Origin: Bretschneidera sinensis
Taxonomy: Eukaryota > Streptophyta > Magnoliopsida > Brassicales > Akaniaceae
Assembly (NCBI GenBank): GCA_023935145.1
Contig: CM043705.1
Coordinates: 89,004,084 to 89,068,083, forward strand
Direction of reading: 5' to 3'
Length of the DNA: 64,000 nt
Part shown: one piece after another, positions 22,812 through 33,600 of the stretch
Layout of the letters: every line of letters starts with the position of its first letter
Position numbering within the stretch: position 1 is the stretch's first letter
Notes under the pieces: generated by a model
Database searches by the model: none
Seen by the model: only the letters and a program-made list of their open reading frames with translations
Told to the model about the DNA's origin: nothing
Program-made: the position numbers and the translations under genes

Positions 22812-24086
22812 ATGACTGTTGTGAGTTTTAAATTACTCGCAAGCGCACGAGTCGTTTGCAATATAGCGTTGTGCAAGTGCGAGGTCGAATCCACAGGGAA
22901 TTGCGTTGTGAAAATATAATTTTTAATCTAAATTAACTCTATCTTAACCTAGTTCCAAATTTCAGAATGATATTACAAAATAAATTAAAACTAAATTAAA
23001 TTGATTTAAAATCTAATAATTAAAAACATTAAGGTTTCCGAATCCACCCCACCGAAGTTAAGCATACATGTTCTAAAAATATAGCCTATCAAAACATTCA
23101 ATGAATCCAACTATAAGACAAAAAACAAAGAATATCCCAACTAAACCAAAAGCACCCGATGTATCCGCTCTTAACAAATCACAAAGGGAATCCAATTTAA
23201 TCGAAAAGCATTCAATGTATCCATCAGATGAAACACAAAGAAAATCCAACAGACAATTTAAACTCAATCAATTATAAGATTAACTCAAATAATTGACAGA
23301 ACATTTATACTAAAAATTGTCAGATTTGTACAAGCAAATCTGAACTACTACGCCAAACAACGGCGGGGCTTCATCTTCAACCTTAGCTGAAGAGTCTAGC
23401 CACTCATAACTATAAAACTATAATAACAAGTGCTAAACATTTAAACTAAAACAACTGAATATAAAGAAATAAATAAACAACTTTACATGGGAGAAATTCC
23501 ACTCGCTGACGGGCGGCGCTTCCCCTCGTGGTAGCAATGCCTTCGGGATCCACCAGAATGCTGGCGGACGTCCACCGGTAAACACCAAAGTGGCTCAGGA
23601 ATTGTACATTGGATTATGAAGCCAAATGGTGTTTATATAGGGGGAGACCCGGAGTAAAACAGGTTGCAGAAACGATGTGGGATACAGGCCCGTGTGCGCT
23701 CGATCGCAGTGTGGTGCGATCGATCGTAGGTACGATCGATCGCATGTCTTGTGCGCACGATCTCATGTGCGCTCGATCGCATGTCTGCTGCGATCGATCG
23801 CAAATGCACTGAACTTCAAATACTTCGATGTGGGATGTTGACCTTGCGCTCGTTCAAAGGCAGGTGCGCTCGAGCGCTGGTGCGCTCGATCGCATATATG
23901 TTGCGATCGAGCGCAATGTCTCCAGAAGCTTCAAATCAACCTGAAATGCTGCACTTTCTCCACAAACATGTAAAAATACACAAAACACAAGAAAAACGTA
24001 AAATAAAGTAAAATACTACTAACTAAGAGCATAACAAATATAAGTTAAGGGTCTAAAATATGCAATATTTTAGACTCATCAATGAC
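22812..24086 (-). mobile_element. Solo LTR (CGATCG-array family A) inside the Mutator-like element
   Basis: The LTR spans 22817-24081 (1265 bp) with a perfect 5-bp duplication ATGAC (22812-22816 and 24082-24086). In its own sense (minus) it begins TGATGAGTCTAAAATATTGC and ends CTCACAACA. It contains a dense array of GCGATCGATCGC-like words (23693-23917). Near its end is the conserved TCCCTGTGGATTCGACCTCGC tract typical of Athila-type LTRs. No internal domain remains, consistent with LTR-LTR recombination. Confidence 0.92.
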
Positions 24087-24597
24087 ATTCCTTGAGAATT
24101 CCCTTCGCAAACCACATCTTGTTTTTCCAAGAGGTACCATCTACAAAGGACTTGGGGAAGTACCATTCTCCCTTTGCTCATTCCACTTTTCAACCTATCC
24201 ACTAGAACTTGAGAAATCAAACTTGCTAAATAAATTTGAAAACGGACCGACTAATGAAACTTGTTAACGATTTGATTTCGAGGGTTTATAATTACAATCT
24301 GAAACGGGTGAAAAATTTGGGGATACTAGCATTTAGAAATTTGAGATTTAGGTTTATTTGTGTAACGAAAGGAGAAGAAAGAGAGGGAGATGAGAGAGAA
24401 TGTGCATAGAGGGTACTTTCATTTGCTTTATTTAATGAGGGGCAAGCTCGACAATTCTCATATTCTGTTAGGATTTTATAGATTTTGTGAGGTCAACTTT
24501 CTGTCAGGTATGAAACAGTAATTTTCAATAGCACATGTATGTTTTTGGAACTGCCCCCTTAACCACGGTATTAAAATGTAATTAACCCAAATAAATA

Positions 24598-25002
24598 AGG
24601 AGAAACATAAAGTGGTTTAATATGTGAGAAAGAAATTTTAGGAAGGTGGACATGTGGATTCTTTGACAAAGAAATAGTCATTTTCCATTCACTTGTAAAA
24701 TAAGTTATGACAAAAAACTTCATAAGTTATTTTTCTTTAAAACGGTAGTTTTTGGTGTAAAAGATTTTCAATGTAAAAATACTTTATACTCAATCAAACA
24801 TGATGAAAATATAATTTTACATGAAAATTATTTTCCACCAATGACTTTATGGTGAAACAAACTAAGCTTACATGGAAAAAGATTTGCAAGGATGTATCAG
24901 CTCACACGCCCTCTTAAGAGTCTGCATCATATTTTTTTTAAGTAAAGATTGTTAAATGTTTAATAAAATAAGTGTCCAATCAAGGGAAAATTAACATAAT
25001 TG
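24598..25002. other. AT-rich spacer
   Basis: No gene or bounded repeat is recognised between the Mutator-like element and the duplicated segment that starts near 25003. Confidence 0.5.
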
Positions 25003-26548
25003 AATAAAATGTTACCTACATAACTAAGAAAGAAAAGCTTGCATAAATTTTACAAAAAAAAAATACATTTAGCCACCTATAGTATGGCCTAACCTACAGA
25101 TAATGACTCGTAGTTTCAAAATATACAAATACCCCATGAAATAAGCATATTATGATTTAAGATGATAGATACCCCCATTGTTAAATCTAAGTTAATCAAA
25201 TCTGTTATCTTCGGTAAACCACAATTACATATAAGCTTTTATTTGGAAATATCCCTATAGTACACTAGGTAACCATCCAACAATCCTTACTGCCTTCAAG
25301 GACCATCGCTATGAGCTCTACACCACCTGTTAGCCCTATAGTTTCTTTAGCTTCGTAACCAAAAAAGTTGGTGTTCAAACCTGACTTTTTATTCACCGTC
25401 ATCGTCGGAGTCTTTGACACCAGATTTTGGAATGAACTTCACTGGTTCTTTTTTGTTGATTTTGTTGGAGAAAATAAATGAAGATCTTAAGTTTAACGCT
25501 CAAAATTGTTGAAAGGAAAATATAAGAAAATCTTTGAGGACATAGGCTTTTATTTAGGAATCAAAACCATTCAAAGAGTCAAGATCTATATCAGATTTAA
25601 AGTGATAAGGGAATAAAATTGAAAGATCAGTATATGCTCATAATAACTAAAAAATGATGCCTTTTAAACCACAAGACATACTAAATGAAAACCTAATATA
25701 AAGTCAGATCGTTTTAGCATGTAGAATAATTCTTAACTAGATTTATTTTCTTCAACTACAACTTTACCTTGTTTTGCTACAACAATAAATGCTATCAAAC
25801 TTCATTGGATTTAGTCGATATGTTGTGGTCTAGTAAAATACAACTGCACAAAATGCAAGCTCCCATAAATAACCAACATTAACAAGCCTAATAAACACAA
25901 CTGCATAGAATAAGAACACAAAGTAACATCTACAAAAAAATTCCTTCTTATTTTCCCTTAAGTAGTAAAACCAACATGGCTAAAGAAAAAAGGTACATGT
26001 TTGATTCAAGAGGCAAAGGTAGAAAAAGTATATGTTGAGAAATTCCTTGTTCCACAGATTCTTGTGATGGGTTCATGGCTTTTATCCTCTTAAAAAGAGA
26101 GAGAGATGAGTAGCTAGATTGGAATCAATAAAAAGCTATAAATGAAATGCCGACTTGGTGTGAGATGAAGTGTTGACTTTTCATTTGGTCATGGGGGGAA
26201 ATTATGTGTTTTTCTTTTCTCAGTCAAAACTTAACGAAAGGTTAACTGCCAAACCTACTTTAGAGAGGTATCTATATATTTTGAAACCGTGAGTCTTTAT
26301 CTATAGGTTAGGCCATACTATAGGTGTTTAAATGTAATTTTCCCTAATTTTATAATTTTTTCATCAATGTTATGTCAAATTAAGTGTAGAATCTATTTGG
26401 AATTTAAATACATTAACAAATACATTTGTAATTATCTTAAACTACTTAATATTAATGAATCATTTTCAATAGTAAAGAACATTCGGTGCTCAAAACTTGA
26501 TCAAGTCACCGAAAGGATATTGTTGGTGAGTAGTTAAGTTAAGGTCTT
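25003..26548. repeat. Duplicated segment, copy 1 (filled site)
   Basis: Bases 25003-25053 plus 26345-26548 correspond to 27401-27644 (shared words ATAAAATGTTA, TCAAATTAAGTGTAGA, TTAAACTACTTAATA, TTAAGGTCTT). This copy is split by the TIR element at 25054-26344. Confidence 0.75.
25045..26353. mobile_element. TIR element of 1.29 kb with verified empty site
   Basis: Inverted terminal repeats of ~80 bp at 25054-25140 and 26265-26344 share ACATTTA, CACCTATAGTATGGCCTAAC and TTTCAAAATATA. Flanking 9-mers AAATTTTAC (25045-25053) and TAATTTTAT (26345-26353) match the single CAATTTTAT at the unoccupied duplicate near 27440. TIR length and 9-bp target size suggest a Mutator-like non-autonomous element. 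No transposase motifs were seen; the interior (25140-26265) has only short frames. Confidence 0.75.
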
Positions 26549-27400
26549 ACTCTTCGATCTCTGCTTCTTTGGAGGACAAGTACCTGAGAGTATCTATTAA
26601 GAAAACTTAGACTTCTAAGTAAGGATTTAAAATTTTGTTTCTGAACGAATAATCTAATGCTCAAGTCAGTCTACGGTTTAAGAGAATAAATGTGAGTATG
26701 AGAAAACTTTTGGCCACAAAAAAACAACAGGTGAGAATAGATTTGGTAACTTTTCTTAAATTACTATTTGGTAAAATTTCACTACTACTTTTTTCGAAAA
26801 GGGTTCTTAAGATAGTTAAAAACTCCTTTTTGGAGAAGCAAGGGTGGGGTGCTTTTAAAATGTGCTTGACCAATGAAGTCCTACAATTTTAATGATTATT
26901 TTTTTGTAAAACTGAAACTGCCCTTATTATATTTCATCAATTCTCACCTAACTCCCTATATATTCAAATTTGTTAAATGCTAAATCCTCATTTCTCTCTT
27001 TGTTGTGTCTGTCACTCTCACTTTTCGCTCAAACGCACCCTCACAACACTTTTGGCACCAACACATCTACAACACAACATTCTCAAACACACCTTAACTG
27101 TACTTGAATAGTTTTGAGAAGTGATTTCAGACTAGGATAATAATAATCAACTCTCCTTTATATAATTGAGAGGTGGTGTAATTAATGTGAATGATATGAA
27201 TCGTCGAAAGACAAATAAATGAAAAGTCGAGATTATCGAGAGGTTTTAGCATAGTTTTTACCCTTATGCTTATAGGTGGGTTTTTACCATCTTATCATTG
27301 GTTTGCAAATAAGCATTTTACCCTTAAAAATACCACATGCCGTCTAATAATTGAAAAATGAATTTTTACCAATTAAGAAATTATTATTTTTCTATACATG
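26549..27400. other. AT-rich spacer between the two duplicate copies
   Basis: No recognisable gene. Some pyrimidine-rich, CAC-rich sequence lies at 26990-27090. The short overlapping frames at 26660-26890 show no family features. Confidence 0.45.
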
Positions 27401-27644
27401 ATAAAATGTTATCTACATAGTTAACAAGCAAAAACTTGCATCAATTTTATGATATTTTCATCAATGATATATCAAATTAAGTGTAGATTCTATTCGACAT
27501 TTAAATATATTAACAAATACATTTATAATTATTTTAAACTACTTAATAGTAATGAATCTTTCAATGGTAAATAACATTTGATGCTCAAAACGTGATTAAG
27601 TTACTAGAGGGATATGTGTTAGTGAATAGTGAGGTTAAGGTCTT
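27401..27644. repeat. Duplicated segment, copy 2 (empty site)
   Basis: This is the partner of 25003-26548 without the TIR element. It ends exactly at GGTCTT, where an LTR (27645) begins, while copy 1 continues past that word. Confidence 0.72.
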
Positions 27645-28077
27645 TGCAACGACCCATCTCGGGTTGCCACTCCCGAGACGATGTCGTCACATTTTGAAAA
27701 CCCAACGCGACATATATATGCAACAATATAAAAACATACATCGGCTGAATATATATATCAAGTTCTCAACTCTTTTTATAAGAGAGATAACATCTTTCTC
27801 TTATCAAAAATAATATAAAAAATAATAACAAAAATGCATGAATATTTATAAATCTTCAAAATATTTATTTCTCTTTTTTCCATTAATCTGAGGATGCTAA
27901 TCACGAGACTTACATATAAAAATTTGGTTTGAATCTCAGCTCACAAATCTATTTGTCCTGCCCGCTACATGAAATTAAAGTTACTAGAAGTATTTGATTT
28001 GTATACTTCTAGTTACGTTCATGATTATTAAATCAACATAATTAATCATCTATCTCTTCTCACATATAAATATATCT

Positions 28078-28740
28078 CATATACCAGTGTTATGAAAGAA
28101 GAATTTGGGGCGCGCCCGGGGGCATTTTGGGGCTAAAATGCCCCAGCGCGTGAATCCTATGGCAAAAGTATCACGGGGAATTCGTTTCTAGGCGTACACC
28201 TTTGACACCACGGGCGTCAAATGAAATCGGCCCCATTTAACCAAAACGACGTCGTTCAATAAGCCTCCTTAAGTCTTCTTCCCTGAGGCTCAAACCCATG
28301 ACCTAAAGTGTCATAGATCTTAACCACTGAGCTAAAATTCTTGTTATGATATTATTACACTTCATAAATATATAATACATGTTATCTAATTTAATAATAA
28401 TTACAAACTATTTAATTAATCACTTTCAAATTACAACAATATAGAAATATAAGTTATACTTCATATAATTTATATATAAATATATATAAATATTTATAAA
28501 ATTATAATTATTACACTATAGAGAGTTAGTAAAGTATTAAACTTTGATAAAAATTAATTAATTAAAATTATTTTTATTTTATTATTCTAATTGATTAATT
28601 GATATTATTTTATTAAAATTTTGAAACGCCCCAACATTTCAAAAGGCTTACGCCCCAATGCCTTGGGGCTTATGCCTCACCTCATTGAGGCAAAACGCCT
28701 CGTCCAACGCCCTCGCCTCTGAAAACATTGTCATATACCA
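28078..28740. mobile_element. 645-bp element with 9-bp target duplication nested in the LTR
   Basis: The direct repeats CATATACCA (28078-28086 and 28732-28740) bound a block whose ends are short imperfect inverted repeats (GTGTTATGAAAG / ACAATGTTTTCAGAGG). Both ends are GC-rich (GGGGCGCGCCC at left, CGCCTCG words at right) while the middle is very AT-rich. Similar CG-rich 'GGCGCGCC' ends occur in plant non-autonomous elements. Confidence 0.72.
28275..28345 (-). repeat. tRNA-like (SINE promoter-like) segment
   Basis: On the minus strand, TTAGCTCAGTGGTTAAGA resembles a tRNA A-box and GGGTTTGAGCC, ~35 bases on, a weak B-box. It has no cloverleaf, so it is not a tRNA gene. It may be a SINE-derived piece within the nested element. 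Confidence 0.4.
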
Positions 28741-29433
28741 ATCATATCAGTTTTCATCTCATATATTTTATCAATTCAAATTTGTCAGTTCAATATCATC
28801 ATTTACCTCATCATGAAGTTCACATCATATAAACAATCAATCATATAATTCTTCATCATATCATCCTTTCAATTTCTTTATCATCAAAGTTATCTCACTA
28901 TGAGACTCATCTGTCTATCAATTATTTCACAATCAGAACTGATGCTTTAGCATCCTAGCCAACAATAATAAATATTCAATAAAATAAATGTATGAATTTA
29001 AATTATCTTTCTTCCTTTCTCATCAGATCATCAGATCATTACATCATTTCATATTATCATCTAGTAACATCTTCATACATGTCAACATGTTTTAGCCAAA
29101 CCAACTACCTTCTTGGTCTTCTCAGCCAGACCAGCTACTTTTTTGATCCTCGATGCAAATGTAATTTTCTTTTCAATAAAATTTTCCATCAATCCATCAT
29201 TTTAAAAATATAACTTATCATATAATTAATTTTAAACATATAATTTAATCCATGCTAAATCAACCAATCAATTATTATTTATTAAAATATATTGGTATTG
29301 ATTACTAAAAGTAAATCTAACTCACCTAATAGCACTTAAAGTTACCCTCGTATCACATCTTTTCCTTTCTGGTTTCTTTCAGTAATAATTCTAGATTGCT
29401 GATCACCACCACCAACATAACAACTCTATTAGA

Positions 29434-29671
29434 ATTTCTATTTAATTTTTTTTTCTAATTCATACTTTTAAATTTTTATACCAAATTCCGAATATTTTCG
29501 TGTATGCATAAAAATTCGTTTGTCTCAAATTTCAACTTTCAGTATTTTATAAAAAATTTCTATTTAATTTTTCCCTAATTCATTCTTTTAAATTTTTATT
29601 CCAAATTCCGAATATTTTCATATATGCATAAAAATTCGATTATCTCAAATTTCAACTTTCAATATTTTTAA
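29434..29671. repeat. 122-bp tandem duplication
   Basis: Two copies (29434-29555 and 29556-29671) share ATTTCTATTTAATTTTT, CAAATTCCGAATATTTTC and TCTCAAATTTCAACTTTC. The duplication lies inside the solo LTR region. Confidence 0.8.
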
Positions 29672-29900
29672 TAGATTTTTATTTTTTATTTTTGCTTGAA
29701 TTCAAATTCAAAGTTTATTTCAAGAAATATTAAAAATAACTTCAAAACTTCAAACCTTCATAATGAATGTCAAAATTATTACCTTTTAAAGCTTTTCTCG
29801 GATTTTCTTAAAATTGAATGGGTAAAACACTAAACACCAAAGACTATGCAAAAATTATAAAGGAACATTTTTTTGTTAATTCTATTTCCTTCTCTAAATC

Positions 29901-30679
29901 CTATCACCGTTTATATACAACAAAGTCGTGTTAAATTTTATAAAGTTTTAATTAATTATTATTTGTTTTCTTTTCTTTTTACGTGATAATATAACTGATT
30001 TGGTGTCAAAAGAAAACTTCAAATAGCCATCAACATTAATTCAAAAGAAGCCACATTACTTCACTCAAAAGAAGCCACCAATTCACCAGGCATCTTCATT
30101 TGAATTTTACAATTATATCACTACTTAATTAAAATTAGGCTACCGGTTATATTTATTTAAAAATTATGATTCTGTCACTTCAATAATTACGATTTACTAT
30201 TTCTCCTTCATAATTGGAAAGTGAAATTTTACAAAACAAAAAATTGATTATTTTTCTTTACATCGTAGATTGATGAAGGCAGAGACACCAGGTTTTACCC
30301 GTAGGAACATCGTACCAATTTAGGTCACGTAGAACTGTAATGAGCGCGTGAAGGCTCCGTCATATGAAGACGCGTAAGAATACCACACCATCATCCCAGT
30401 GAAAACCGGCTATTGCCTGTAACTTCGAGAATAACACATAAATGTTCCTCCACCTTACTCCCACACCTCTCTTTTTTAGGCCGGCTGCTTTTCTCTTCTA
30501 ACATGGGTAAGAAATAAACCAAAAAATTCAACAAGGAAAAATTGAAAAAAAAGGGAGCAACAACTTGATTGGATTCTTCTCCGCAGAAAAGAAAATTAAA
30601 ATAGAAATAAAAATTTTGGGTTGTGTTATCAGAGAGAGAAAGAAAAGAGAAGAAGAAATTGTGTGAGGGCGTGAGAGAG
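29901..30679 (+). promoter_or_regulatory. Upstream region and 5' UTR of the TOM-family gene
   Basis: AT-rich up to ~30240, then more GC-rich toward the gene. A GA-rich 5' UTR-like tract (30630-30678) precedes the ATG. A TATA element was not fixed. Confidence 0.4.
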
Positions 30680-33600
30680 ATGGGGCGCAACATAACGGAG
30701 GTAACATCATCGGCGGCGGTGACAGCATACGAACTGAAAGACGCCTCCAATTGGTGGGAAGAGATTAATGAGTCACCGCTCTGGCAGGATCGCGTCTTTC
30801 ACGTCCTCGCCGCTCTCTACGGTATCGTCGCTGCCGTCGCTCTGGTACGCTTTTTACATATATATGTCTCTCTGTGTGTATTTATCTGTTTGCCATTTCT
30901 TAATTTATTTTTTCCTGATTTTCAATTTGAAATAAGCGTCGATTTCTCCTGAATTCTTCTCTCTTCCTATCACTTTCAATTAATGCTTCTCTATTCGTGT
31001 ATATCATATATATTCATATAATTATAAGTTTGTTTATGAATTGAGGATTCATTTTGGTTACAGTTTTTAGGATTTCGAGCTGAGGATTGGATACTGCTTA
31101 CTACCGTCTGTTTTGGTTGCTTAGTAATTCAAGGGCATGAAGTATTATAGTTTTCAGTGCAAAAAAAGGAGTATTGTTTGCCTTTTCTATTTTTCCCCGA
31201 ACCTTTTTAGTTCTTTGGGGTTTCTGTTGCTTCTTTTTAGAAATTAAATTTAGCCTAGGTGAATAGAAGCATTGGGATTCCTTAGCAAAAAAAAAAAGAT
31301 TTTTAATTATCTTTTAAAGCACGCTTTGCCCATAGGCCATAGCAGGAATACCATGTTTCAAATGTGGAGTAGTTGGCAAATGAAAATTTCTGATTTTAAT
31401 TTATATTTGTTTGCTAGGTTCAATTGGTACGGATACAGCTTAGAGTTCCAGAGTATGGTTGGACCACGCAGAAGGTCTTCCATTTTCTCAATTTCCTGTT
31501 TAATGGGTGTAAGTGTCCCGGAATCAGATTATGATTTCTCCTCTTCATATTTTGTGGATTCGATTTTTAGGGTGCATTTCTATTGATTGTGCATTCTTCT
31601 GTCTCACAGTTCGATCTCTAGTTTTTGTTTTCCGGCGTAATGTACAAAACTTGCAGCCAGAGGTTCAAATCGTCCATTAAATACCTCTTTCCTCTTTTTG
31701 ACCTTGTAATTGCTTCTAATCTGTTTTCCTATATTGGATATCTCATATCTGTTAGCTTGTGCAACATATCCTGCTTGATTTGCCAAGTCTTGCTTTCTTC
31801 ACGACATATGCACTGTTGGTCCTTTTCTGGGCTGAAATTTACTATCAGGTTGGGTTTGATTTGGGTGAACTTGCTTTTATGTTTATGATTTATTTGGCTT
31901 GGTTATAATTCCGACCTATATATGGAACAGGCTCGTGCGACATCTACTGATGGACTGAGGCCGAGTTTTTTTACGATCAATGTAGTGGTTTATGCAGTTC
32001 AGGTGAAATTTTGGTCCATTTTCACTATATGTCCCAGTATAGTGGAGTATTTGAAGTTGGATTACTTCTACGTGAAAGTTAGTCATGTTTCAATAAAACC
32101 AGCGCTGCGATATATAGCTTTCAGCTTCTTTTTCTTATTTTAATTACTTACTATTGTCAAAGTTTTGTTATGAGTTACTAAAGGTTGCAAATTTTGAGAA
32201 GTGGATTGCTGATGCATCAAAACAGTAAACAATTGTGAAATGAAATCATTCAGCTCTTTGTAAACAGTGTAATCAAGATCATATGAATTAACCTTTTGTG
32301 TTCAAATATCTTTCTTTTGAATAGAGGGTCAAAAGTGTGTGCCTTATTTTTCTGAGTGGTGTTATTGCTTGTTCGTGTTAAATATTAGATATTTTAATTA
32401 TAGGAGAATTAAGCTCTTGTAGGAATCAGGGTTTCTATGTGCCTATGACAGTAGTTAAAAGATATGGAGTAGGAAACTTTTGCATCTTTGGATGGAGAGT
32501 GGGGTTGCTAAGGATTAATTTGAGGATTTGAAGTGATGGTTCAGCATAATAAATACTAAATTGAGGGGTGGAGGTTGTTGATTGGGATGATGGGCTGGGT
32601 TTCAAACCATAATTGGGCTTGGTTGATTGGAAGGACCTATGTGCCATACATGGGCTATTCGATTATTAATTATTAAAAAAATAGGTAGCAACGAACAAGT
32701 TAAGAAGGAAATGATATCTCCTTGGATTCCTTGGCGGAGTAGATAGTGTGGCACATCTTTGGTGCATGCTCCTTCTACATTTTATGCTTTTTACTTGCGA
32801 GATGGTAATTGTATTGATTTGACAGATAGTGAAATTTGTACTGTGAGGTGAGTGAAGAGTTGGCAAAATTACTAGTATAACATTTTGTGCTCCAAGATTA
32901 CTATTTTTTTTGTGTGTAGCATTTTGAATAAAAACTGTTTGAAGGAATTGGTGTAAATGGGAGTCAGCGCGAAGGAAGCTTTGTTTTCCTTATATATTAA
33001 GCATGGACATATATAGACATATATAGATGATTAGTTTAGCTTAAGCGTTAAGAACTGTTAGAGATGTGCATTGCTGACCAATGTGGGTCCCATACAATGA
33101 CCTTGTTGTAATTTATTAGCTAATTTGTTCATCATTATTGCATTTTCTCCTGTTAGAAGTTTCTAGGAATTTAGGAGCAAATTAAAGTCCCATAGATCTC
33201 CAATTTCAGAAAGGCCTACAATTTGGGCTTTGTGTGCAAAAACGGAATTAATCTAGGGGCATGAATGATACAATATCTAATGTTTTACAATTTTACTAGA
33301 TTTTGTTGTCTCGTCTTCTTTATCATTTACTTATTCTGTTTTCTTCTTTGTTATCTTTCTTCACCTTGTTATGTAACATCAGAGGGGACTGGAAGGCTCT
33401 TTCTGGCTTTCTTCTCTCATTTTGTGGCTATCCACATTATTTCCGGTTCTTTCCCTCCTGTAAAAAATCAGAAAACAGTTACTGTAATTTATACATTTGT
33501 TGATATTAGTTTGAGCTACATTAAGTGGTATTAGATTGTAAATCACAAAGATCCATCAAGATTCTGTTGATGATACAATTGTTAGTTCCTCCAATCAAGG

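Larger units (their letters stand above)
21646..24597. mobile_element. Mutator-like TIR element, interrupted by a solo LTR
   Basis: Terminal inverted repeats of ~95 bp lie at 21655-21749 and 24494-24588 (shared words GGTTAATTACATTTT, AAACATACATGTG, TATTGAAAATTA, TGTTTCATACCTGAC). The flanks are near-identical 9-bp repeats, AAATAAATT (21646-21654) and AAATAAATA (24589-24597); a 9-bp duplication with long TIRs is the Mutator pattern. Without the solo LTR the element is about 1.66 kb. The interior has no transposase motifs. It contains a His/Pro-rich open stretch (22033-22368) and a right-hand part (24087-24420) of gene-like base composition, which may be captured host DNA of unknown origin. Confidence 0.78.
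27645..29900 (-). mobile_element. Solo or truncated LTR of Tekay/Del-like type (right edge approximate)
   Basis: It begins TGCAACGACCCATCTCGG and follows the LTR at 47871 (TGTAACGACCCATCCTGG). Shared order includes the GCATGAATATTTA block, the …GAGACT(C)ATC… repeats, and CTAACTCACC…AGCACTTAAAG…TACCC near 29320. A 645-bp element (28087-28731) and a 122-bp tandem duplication (29434-29671) enlarge it. The exact right end and target duplication could not be fixed; the end is placed at about 29900. Confidence 0.65.

Noticed and set aside
23609..24011. Overlapping plus-strand open frames rich in Arg/Ser/Cys
   Set aside because: They arise from the CGATCG array of the solo LTR; no protein family is matched.
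28275..28345. A tRNA gene
   Set aside because: Only A-box and weak B-box-like words are present; acceptor and anticodon stems do not form.
30391..30750. Minus-strand open frame over the TOM-family start
   Set aside because: It overlaps the first coding exon in antisense and has no domain or introns; treated as a shadow.
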